A DNA stretch of 10,855 bases from assembly GCA_910587035.1 (NCBI GenBank), contig CAJUMQ010000042.1, positions 1 to 10,855 on the forward strand. The letters are read 5' to 3'. This document shows positions 1 to 6,105 of this stretch, in pieces. The DNA is from an uncultured Desulfovibrio sp. Lineage in GTDB: Bacteria; Desulfobacterota; Desulfovibrionia; Desulfovibrionales; Desulfovibrionaceae. Within the stretch, counting starts at the first letter, position 1, and each line of letters begins with the position of its first letter. The position numbers and the translations under genes are program-made. The notes under the pieces are model-generated. The model saw nothing but the letters and a program-made list of their open reading frames with translations, ran no database searches and was not told where the DNA came from.

Positions 1-1392
1 GATCTTGATAATACATTATTATTAACAGATACACTATGGGAGGGGTTATTTGTAAATATAAAGAAAAATCCTTTTATTATATTTACAATAATTTGGTATA
101 TTGTTAATAAAAAATTACTTAAGCTAAAAAAGCTTATATCAGATAATTCCGAAAATATATCCCTCTATCCATTAAATCCATCTGTTGTTAAATACTTATT
201 AGATCAAAAAAAATTAGGACGAAAAATTTTTTTAGCAACTGCAACCCCCTACCCAATAGCTTTGGAAATTGCTAAAAATATCAATATCTTTTCTGATGTA
301 TATGCTTCTACAGAAAATAATAATCTCAAGGGGATAGAAAAGGCAAAGTTGCTTGAGGAAAAATTCGGTAAAAAAGGTTTTGACTATATTGGAGATAGTA
401 AAACTGATCTACCAGTTTTCAATAGTGCAAATAAGGCAATAATTTATGGCTCAAAAACTTTATTCCATAACGTTTTAAAAATAAATCCTAATACAATTAC
501 TCTTAATTATACTATAGATCTAACAAACATATTTAATTCGATACTTTCAGAAATTAGGGTAAAGCAATGGATTAAAAATATACTTGTCTTCGTTCCGCAA
601 GTATTAGCTCATGATTTTTCTTTATATTCTTTTTCACTTTCATTTTTAGCTTTTTTAAGTATTTCATTTGCTGCTTCATTTATTTATATCATTAATGATG
701 TACTAGACCTACCTAATGATCGTAAACATCCTATTAAAAGTACACGTCCATTCGCGTCTGGGAAATTAAAATTACAATATGCCCCAATTTTATCTACTGT
801 AATTATATCTCTTTCATTTTTATTCGCTACATTTCTTCCATTTCGATTTTCATTATATCTTGTTTTATATATAATTATAACTTTAATTTATTCTTTCAGA
901 TTAAAAAATGTTGTTTTATTAGATGTAGTAGTCTTAGCAGCCCTATATGTTTTAAGAATTATAATGGGGGGCGTTGCAGATGATATTGAAATATCTGTAT
1001 GGGTACTATCATTTATGAGCTTCTTCTTTCTTGGGCTAGCAATAATGAAAAGAACTAGTGATTTTAAATTTCAAAAAACTGCAAAACAATTAGCTGGACG
1101 GCCATATACCAGTGATGATGTCGTATTGTTAGAGATGATTGAAGTATGTTGCTGTTTTGCATCGTTAATAGTGCTATGCATCTATATAGATACAGCTACT
1201 TCTCATTCCCAATACGCTTTTCCTGGTTATCTTTGGTTTATTTGTCCGATTATATTTATATGGTATACAAATTTAATATTAAAAGCACATAAAGGTGAAA
1301 TGCATGGTGATCCCGTACTTTTTGCCATACATGAAAAATCGTCATATATAACAGGGGTACTTATCGCATTTTTTTTTATTATGGCATTGTAA
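1..1392 (+). CDS. HAD phosphatase-UbiA prenyltransferase fusion (DPPR synthase-like), 5'-truncated
   Basis: The frame is open from the first base, giving 463 residues, and the true start lies upstream of the window. Residues 1-5 are DLDNT, the HAD motif I nucleophile loop. Motif II is around T80, a candidate motif III lysine is K116, and motif IV is GDSKTD at 131-136. The second half is a multi-helix UbiA domain with the allylic-diphosphate motif N232-D233-x2-D236-x3-D240, followed by YSFRLK and LDV around D308, as in decaprenyl-phosphate phosphoribosyltransferases such as mycobacterial Rv3806c. The UbiA half would attach phosphoribose to a polyprenyl phosphate at the membrane, and the HAD half could remove the 5-phosphate; that division of labour is inference. 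The gene is strongly AT-rich, unlike everything downstream to 9254, which suggests transfer with a polysaccharide cluster. The fold call is firm, the substrate less so. Confidence 0.8.
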   Translation, partial: DLDNTLLLTDTLWEGLFVNIKKNPFIIFTIIWYIVNKKLLKLKKLISDNSENISLYPLNPSVVKYLLDQKKLGRKIFLATATPYPIALEIAKNINIFSDVYASTENNNLKGIEKAKLLEEKFGKKGFDYIGDSKTDLPVFNSANKAIIYGSKTLFHNVLKINPNTITLNYTIDLTNIFNSILSEIRVKQWIKNILVFVPQVLAHDFSLYSFSLSFLAFLSISFAASFIYIINDVLDLPNDRKHPIKSTRPFASGKLKLQYAPILSTVIISLSFLFATFLPFRFSLYLVLYIIITLIYSFRLKNVVLLDVVVLAALYVLRIIMGGVADDIEISVWVLSFMSFFFLGLAIMKRTSDFKFQKTAKQLAGRPYTSDDVVLLEMIEVCCCFASLIVLCIYIDTATSHSQYAFPGYLWFICPIIFIWYTNLILKAHKGEMHGDPVLFAIHEKSSYITGVLIAFFFIMAL

Positions 1393-2000
1393 TTAATTTT
1401 ACTATTATCATGTCATAACTATGATACAAGATTATTTTAATTTGTTCTGCAGTACTTGGACAGAATTAATCGGTCGTTTTTTTATGGACCTTAACAGGTT
1501 AAGTCAACTTGGCCAAATGCCAAAGGAAGTGCATTTGCCAGGTTTGATCAAAATATAATTATAATAATGTACAGGACTGCATGTCTGTTGCATTGGGAGA
1601 TATTTCCTGCTCAAGCAGGCCACTATGGATTTCCGCTGCTATATTTTATCGGTACAAAAAGTGTCCATGGAATAGAACCTTTTGTTACTTTTGTGATTTT
1701 AGCCAATTGCATTCCTACTTATCTACATATATCTGCATGAATGCTCCAACGTCTCCAAGGAGTCTCCAGAATATTGAGGTAGACCGATTCTCCAGTTTTT
1801 TGCCGTAGGTAGGTGAGCTTAAGCCAGAATTGCCAGATTTCTCCTCACAGCACGTCAGTTTCCAAATCTCCTTATTTTCACAAGGCCATGCCACATGGCT
1901 TCACCTTCTCCAGATGCCAATTCCTGTCATACCCAAGGATGGAACTTTCCTGCGCCTGGCCATCCCATGCCGTCCCATCCGGTAAAAAAATTTTTATTGT
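1393..2000. other. Long gap without a convincing gene
   Basis: About 600 bp separate the AT-rich gene from the porin promoter. Just after the stop there is a weak inverted repeat, TATCAT (1406-1411) and ATGATA (1421-1426), without a clean T-run. A 45-codon open frame runs from ATG 1421 to TAA 1558 on the plus strand. Two further plus-strand frames (1581-1808, 1813-2004) encode Ser/Pro/Cys-rich products that match no family I know and lack good ribosome sites. Base composition rises gradually from AT-rich to mixed. I see no rRNA, tRNA or CRISPR here. It may be decayed sequence at a transfer junction, or hold an RNA that I cannot recognise. Confidence 0.5.
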
Positions 2001-2053
2001 TTAGCATACGCTAGTGTACTTATGCGCTATAATACCCTATAAAGCTAGCATAG
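1997..2053 (+). promoter_or_regulatory. Porin promoter region with repeated TAGCATA
   Basis: A perfect -10 hexamer TATAAT lies at 2028-2033, about 40 bases before the porin start. No good -35 hexamer sits 16-18 bases upstream of it (CATACG at 2005-2010), which suggests activator dependence. The heptamer TAGCATA occurs twice, at 2002-2008 and 2046-2052, once on each side of the -10. GCATA (2004-2008) and TATGC (2021-2025) also form an inverted repeat with a 12-base spacer. These are visible sequence facts; a regulator binding here is inference. Confidence 0.5.
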
Positions 2054-2072
2054 TTCACTTAAGGAGGAGCAA

Positions 2073-3668
2073 GTGAAAAAAATCGCAACCTTGCTGATTG
2101 CGGCTGGTCTTGTTTTGGGTGGGGCCACCGTAAGCAGCGCCATTGATTTCAAAATCAGGGGTTCGTGGCAGTTCGCTTTCGACTATGTCGATGGCGGCAG
2201 CTTTATGGGCAAAACGCGTCAGGGCCATAAGACCATTGGCAACCAGTGGTCCGCCGTGCGCCAGCAGAGGGACAATTTTGAAGCCATACAGCGTCTGCAC
2301 CTGCAGATGGAGGCCAGGGCATCCGAAAATCTGGCCGGCACGGTGTTCTTTGAAATTGGCGAGCAGCGCTGGGGCATGGGCAGCCAGGGGGGCGCCCTTG
2401 GTGCTGACGGCAGCAATGTTGTCAAGCTGAAACAGGCCTATATTGACTGGACAGTGCCAGACACTGCCCTGAAATTCCGCATGGGCATTCAGCTTGCCTC
2501 CCTGCCAGGCTTTGCCATGGACAGCAATGTGCTGGTGGATGATGTGGCCGGCATTACCGCAAACTACACATTCAATGAAAATGTTGGCGTGACCGGTTTC
2601 TGGTACAGGCTGCTCAATGACAACTATACAGACGCGGCCAACCCCAACCGCAATGGCTACATGGACAATTTTGATCTCTTTGGTCTTATTGTGCCCATCA
2701 AGATTGACGGACTGCAACTCACTCCCTGGGGGATGGCTGGAGGGCTTGGTCCTGACAGCCTTAATCTGCGCACAAGAGCCATGGCAGATGGCAGCGGCGG
2801 CTCCCAGTTCTATCTCGGCAGCAATCCCCTCAATCAGGCCATAGATGGCCAGCAGCTGCGCGATGGCCTTTTCCCTGCAGCCTTCACCACCAGCCGCCAG
2901 AACAAGATACTTTCCAGCGAGTACAGCACTGTCTGGTGGGGCGGACTGACAGGCAAGTGGACACAGTTCGATCCCTTCCGCATTTCCTTTGACTTCACTT
3001 ATGGCAGCGTTGACCATAACCGGGAATATCTCAACCGCCAGGGCTGGTTTGGCATGCTGCTGGCCGAATATGCCATGGATTGGGGCCTGCCTGGTCTGTA
3101 TGGCTGGTACATGAGCGGCGATGACGACGACCCACATAACGGTTCCGAGCGCATGCCCTATCTGGCCACCAGCAACAGCTGGCGCAACACTCTGTCCACT
3201 TTCGGCTTCCGTGGCAATCCGATCATGGGCGGCGGCAAGGGCGAAATCAACGTCAACCCCACAGGCACCTGGGGCGTTGGCGCGCGCATTCGCAACCTCA
3301 AGCCCTACGAGTACAAAAAACTTAGCCACACCATAGTCTTCAACGTCTTTGGCGGCACCAACAGCCCCAAGATGGCCAACTACATCACAGGCCGCCATGG
3401 AGACACTGTGGACGGGCGAAATCTCTACCGCAACAATACGGACTTCAACTCGTTTGGCACATATCTCACAACCAATGACACCGGTCTGGAAATAAACTTT
3501 GACACCAGATGGCAGGCTGAGGAAAATCTGCAAATTCTCCTCAATACCGGCTATATTCATCTCTGGCTGGATGAAGGGACCTGGGGCCGGTATGGCAATC
3601 TCAAGGGCAAAAGTCTGAATTACAAGGATGCCTGGGAGGCAACCCTGAACGTTGTCTACTCTTTTTAA
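2073..3668 (+). CDS. Outer membrane homotrimeric porin, Desulfovibrio type
   Basis: A 531-residue exported beta-barrel protein. Residues 1-23 are a typical signal peptide: KK, a hydrophobic core rich in L/A/G, then S-S-A before I24. The mature part alternates aromatic and polar residues in short segments, is Gly/Asn/Asp-rich with many W, Y and F, and ends in Y-S-F, the terminal-aromatic signal for barrel assembly. It resembles the abundant porins of Desulfovibrio. It should form water-filled trimers letting small solutes, probably anions such as sulfate and organic sulfates, across the outer membrane; selectivity is inferred from the neighbours. The GTG start at 2073 is preceded by a strong ribosome site AAGGAGGAG (2061-2069), which fixes the start. 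A G+C-rich hairpin follows the stop, so it may be transcribed partly on its own. Confidence 0.85.
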   Translation: MKKIATLLIAAGLVLGGATVSSAIDFKIRGSWQFAFDYVDGGSFMGKTRQGHKTIGNQWSAVRQQRDNFEAIQRLHLQMEARASENLAGTVFFEIGEQRWGMGSQGGALGADGSNVVKLKQAYIDWTVPDTALKFRMGIQLASLPGFAMDSNVLVDDVAGITANYTFNENVGVTGFWYRLLNDNYTDAANPNRNGYMDNFDLFGLIVPIKIDGLQLTPWGMAGGLGPDSLNLRTRAMADGSGGSQFYLGSNPLNQAIDGQQLRDGLFPAAFTTSRQNKILSSEYSTVWWGGLTGKWTQFDPFRISFDFTYGSVDHNREYLNRQGWFGMLLAEYAMDWGLPGLYGWYMSGDDDDPHNGSERMPYLATSNSWRNTLSTFGFRGNPIMGGGKGEINVNPTGTWGVGARIRNLKPYEYKKLSHTIVFNVFGGTNSPKMANYITGRHGDTVDGRNLYRNNTDFNSFGTYLTTNDTGLEINFDTRWQAEENLQILLNTGYIHLWLDEGTWGRYGNLKGKSLNYKDAWEATLNVVYSF

Positions 3669-3687
3669 TCTGTTACGGGCATGAGCA

Positions 3688-3719
3688 GCCGCAGCCCTGG
3701 TCTCTGGCCGGGCTGCGGC
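3688..3719 (+). terminator. G+C-rich hairpin between porin and regulator genes
   Basis: A perfect 10-bp stem, GCCGCAGCCC (3688-3697) and GGGCTGCGGC (3710-3719), encloses a 12-base loop, 19 bases after the porin stop. No T-run follows on either strand, so it is not a standard intrinsic terminator. It could be an mRNA 3'-stabilising or processing hairpin that keeps porin expression above that of the genes behind it. Its position argues against a start for the next gene at ATG 3681, which would place it inside coding sequence. Confidence 0.45.
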
Positions 3720-3757
3720 GGGGGGAGCTCACATTGCCCACAAAAAGAGGTGGAGCG

Positions 3758-3775
3758 CATGGTTTCCAAACCATG
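3758..3775. repeat. Perfect palindrome over the regulator start codon
   Basis: CATGGTTT (3758-3765) and AAACCATG (3768-3775) form a perfect 8-bp inverted repeat with a 2-base centre. The regulator's ATG (3759-3761) lies inside the left arm. A two-base loop is too tight for the full hairpin, so in RNA the innermost pair or two would open. The site could act as a DNA operator for autoregulation or as an RNA fold that masks the start codon. Both roles are inference; the symmetry is seen directly. Confidence 0.5.
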
Positions 3776-4493
3776 TGAGCCTTTGTCTGGGCAGAGTATT
3801 TGCGCCAATCTTGAGCATATACAGGCCTGCATGCAGGATGGCCTGCAGCAAATCCGCGCAAATGGCGAGACGATCATTCTTGAAAGAGGTGCCACACTGA
3901 ACCATGAGCGGCTATTCCTTCTGGAAAGCGGCAAAATGGCGCTGCGCCTTGCCAGTCCGCGCGGTGAGACCATATCCGTATTTTATCACAGCGCCGGCCA
4001 GCTGGTTAATTTCATGCCCCTGCTTGTGCGCTGCTTCCCCATCGACGAGAAGCTGCTGAAAAGGAAACTGCCGGGGCACATGTTTCACATCAAGGCGCTT
4101 GAGGAATGCAGGCTGCTGTCCATAGACAATGACTGGTTCATGAACGGCCTGATCCGCAATGAGGCAATCAGCGCCCTTGCGCTGTATTCATGCATAGTCA
4201 ATCTGATCAATGTCTATGCTCGGGCCTATAACTGCCCAATTTTATCCAATGCCCAGAGGATTTGCCGCATGATTTTGTCCCATACGGATGACAATCCCAG
4301 GAATCCCATCCCCCTCTATCTCACTCATGCGGAAATCTCCAGCTATTTGTCCATTCATCCCATTACAGTTTCCAAAATTTTTGGCAGACTGCGTAATCTG
4401 GGAATAATCCGCAAAAAGAGCGGCATGCTTGTGATTGAAAAAATCGACGAGCTGCGCGCCATTGCGGGTGGTTTGAAAAGCATTTCTTATTAA
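3759..4493 (+). CDS. Crp/Fnr-family transcription regulator
   Basis: From ATG 3759 the product has 244 residues, the usual size for this family. I chose this start over ATG 3681 because AGAGGTGGAG stands just before it and a hairpin lies upstream. Residues about 38-125 form the cyclic-nucleotide-binding-like beta-roll, 135-160 the dimer helix, and 188-225 the winged helix-turn-helix with T-V-S-K-I-F at 203-208. Aligned with E. coli CRP, the base-reading residues R180, E181 and R185 fall at P201, I202 and K206, so the half-site is unlikely to be TGTGA. The FNR cysteine cluster is not present in its usual spacing; no [4Fe-4S] role is evident. The gene sits between the porin and the permease and probably controls the block. 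The inducer is unknown; a sulfate ester or phenol is possible. Confidence 0.85.
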   Translation: MVSKPCEPLSGQSICANLEHIQACMQDGLQQIRANGETIILERGATLNHERLFLLESGKMALRLASPRGETISVFYHSAGQLVNFMPLLVRCFPIDEKLLKRKLPGHMFHIKALEECRLLSIDNDWFMNGLIRNEAISALALYSCIVNLINVYARAYNCPILSNAQRICRMILSHTDDNPRNPIPLYLTHAEISSYLSIHPITVSKIFGRLRNLGIIRKKSGMLVIEKIDELRAIAGGLKSISY

Positions 4494-4499
4494 ACAGCA

Positions 4500-4547
4500 C
4501 GGGCTGCATATATGCCATCCATATCCAGCCCGATAACAGCATTTTTT
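4500..4547 (+). terminator. Weak terminator or attenuator after the regulator
   Basis: CGGGCTG (4500-4506) pairs perfectly with CAGCCCG (4526-4532), and ATATG/CATAT can extend the stem inside. A run of six T (4542-4547) follows, but 9 bases away from the stem, so it is a poor intrinsic terminator. The T-run is shared with the left arm of the next inverted repeat (4544-4566), so the two structures might compete. Confidence 0.3.
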
Positions 4548-4566
4548 CACAATTAATTTGTGAAAA
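4544..4566 (+). promoter_or_regulatory. Candidate operator or RNA hairpin before the permease
   Basis: TTTTCACAA (4544-4552) and TTGTGAAAA (4558-4566) form a perfect 9-bp inverted repeat with a 5-base spacer. The right arm abuts the permease ribosome site AGGGGG. The symmetry and length suit a dimeric regulator such as the Crp-like protein encoded just upstream. The half-sites are arranged the opposite way round to the TGTGA-N6-TCACA CRP site. Alternatively it folds in mRNA and limits access to the ribosome site. Confidence 0.5.
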
Positions 4567-4577
4567 GGGGGTTCTTC

Positions 4578-6047
4578 ATGGCCGCACCAGCGCAGACTGC
4601 CGGACAATCGCCCCTGACAAGGGCAGTGGTGGCGATTATCGGCCTGCTTATCATTTTTGGTTTTGGGGCCCTGCCGCCCATTGAGCCCATCACACCCATG
4701 GGCATGAAAGTGCTTGGCATTTTTCTTGGCATGATCTTTCTCTGGTCATTTGCCGACCTGCTGTGGTCAAGCCTGCTGGGCATCATCGCTCTTGTGATTG
4801 TGGGTTATGCCCCACTGCCGCGCGTTCTGCAGATGTCCTTCGGCAATCCAGTATCCTGTCTCGTGCTGTTTGCCTTGCTCTTCTTTGGCCAGATTCAGGA
4901 TTCGGGCATCACGCGCTACATGGCGCGCTGGTTTCTGACAAGGGAAATAATCAATGGCCGCCCAGCGGTCTTCAACTTCATCATAATCTACGCCACATAT
5001 GTGCTGGCAGCCCTTTCGGCCACCATTCTGCCGGTGCTTATTTTCATGTGGGCCATACTCTATGACGTACTCAAGGAGCTTGGCTACAAAAAGGGAGACC
5101 GCTACACTGCGATAATGGTCATTGGTGTGTTCCTGGGCGCCATCTCAGGGCAGGCCGCCAAGCCGTTCACCGGGTCCGCCCTGATGATAGTTGGCGCCTA
5201 TGAGCAGGTGGCCCAGGCCCAGATTGGCTATCTGCAATACATGCTCTTTGGCTTCTGCATGAGCACGCTCATGATTTTGGCCTACTCCCTGCTTATCAAG
5301 TTTGTTTTCAGGCCAGACATGTCAAGGGTGGCCAATATCTCGGTGGAACACTTCAAACGCGATGCCCTGCCGCCAATGAATCTCAGGCAAAAGATCAATG
5401 CCGCGGCCCTGGCGGGGTTTTTCGTGCTTGTGCTCATGCCAAGCGTGCTCCCCAAGACGCTGCCTGTTGTGGGCACCCTGGCCAAAATCGGGCCCCTGGG
5501 CGTGTGCTTACTGTTCATAGCCCTGTTCTGCGCCACGCGTGTTGACGGCAAGCCCCTGATGAATTTCAAGGAGATTGCGGGCAAATACATAGTCTGGAAT
5601 GTCTATATTCTTATATGTATGGCCATGGTCATCTCCGCTGCCATGACAACCAAGGGCATGGGCATAACAGAGTTTATTGTCAGATACCTCTCACCTGTTC
5701 TTGGCGGCCATTCCTATGAGCTTTTCCTGGCCATTGCCATCATCTTCTGCACATCCATCACCCAGTTCGCCAACAATGGCGTCATGGGCGTTCTGTTCAT
5801 GCCGATGCTGAAAATCTTCTCCGAGCAGTCCGGCGGCTCATTTGAGGGCACGGCTGTAATCCTGATCTTCGCATTGCATATAGCCATCATGACGCCCGCG
5901 GCCTCGCCTTATGCGGCCTTTATCTATGGCAATGGCGAATGGCTCGATAAAAAGGATATTGTGAAATACGGGCTTGCCATTTTTGCGCTTGGCATTGCCA
6001 TGTATGTCTGCGCCGGCATACCACTGGCCAACATGATCTACGGCTAG
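4578..6047 (+). CDS. DASS/SLC13-like anion permease
   Basis: A 489-residue polytopic inner-membrane protein with about 12-13 hydrophobic segments and a basic central loop around 245-275. It resembles the divalent anion:Na+ symporter (DASS/SLC13) family, seen best in the C-terminal part: T-P-A-A-S-P at 439-444, then Y-G-N-G-E-W, and the pore-loop region around 392-410. The two Ser-Asn-Thr signatures that bind Na+ and substrate in this family appear altered: S147-A-T in the first and N399-N-G in the second. The substrate may therefore differ from succinate or citrate. Between a regulator and an arylsulfate sulfotransferase, uptake of an aryl sulfate or another organic anion, or export of a product, is likely but unproven. 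I chose ATG 4578 because AGGGGG lies 6 bases upstream; a GTG at 4560 falls inside the inverted repeat. Arsenite/citrate-type IT-superfamily permeases are the main alternative. Confidence 0.75.
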   Translation: MAAPAQTAGQSPLTRAVVAIIGLLIIFGFGALPPIEPITPMGMKVLGIFLGMIFLWSFADLLWSSLLGIIALVIVGYAPLPRVLQMSFGNPVSCLVLFALLFFGQIQDSGITRYMARWFLTREIINGRPAVFNFIIIYATYVLAALSATILPVLIFMWAILYDVLKELGYKKGDRYTAIMVIGVFLGAISGQAAKPFTGSALMIVGAYEQVAQAQIGYLQYMLFGFCMSTLMILAYSLLIKFVFRPDMSRVANISVEHFKRDALPPMNLRQKINAAALAGFFVLVLMPSVLPKTLPVVGTLAKIGPLGVCLLFIALFCATRVDGKPLMNFKEIAGKYIVWNVYILICMAMVISAAMTTKGMGITEFIVRYLSPVLGGHSYELFLAIAIIFCTSITQFANNGVMGVLFMPMLKIFSEQSGGSFEGTAVILIFALHIAIMTPAASPYAAFIYGNGEWLDKKDIVKYGLAIFALGIAMYVCAGIPLANMIYG

Positions 6048-6105
6048 TCTCAAGGGTGTTCAAGACCGGCATGTCGCCGGATCAACAAATAAAGGGAGGT
6101 CTCAT

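Noticed and set aside
1581..2004. Two short plus-strand frames (75 and 63 codons) in the gap
   Set aside because: Odd composition, no ribosome sites, no similarity that I can recognise; treated as non-coding.
2055..3560. Long minus-strand frame of 501 codons opposite the porin gene
   Set aside because: It is a shadow of the G+C-rich porin frame: low-complexity Ala/Val/His/Gly-rich product, no family pattern, no ribosome site, and the plus-strand product is clearly real.
3681..3758. N-terminal extension of the Crp-like regulator from ATG 3681
   Set aside because: The extra 26 residues would be encoded by a strong hairpin and are Gly/Pro/Ser-rich filler. ATG 3759 has a good ribosome site and gives the usual family length.
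4560..4577. GTG start for the permease at 4560
   Set aside because: It lies inside the inverted repeat and upstream of the AGGGGG ribosome site; ATG 4578 is correctly spaced.
6066..6080. Small hairpin CCGGC/GCCGG before assT as a terminator
   Set aside because: Only 5 bp and no T-run; too weak to call, and the operon appears to continue through it.
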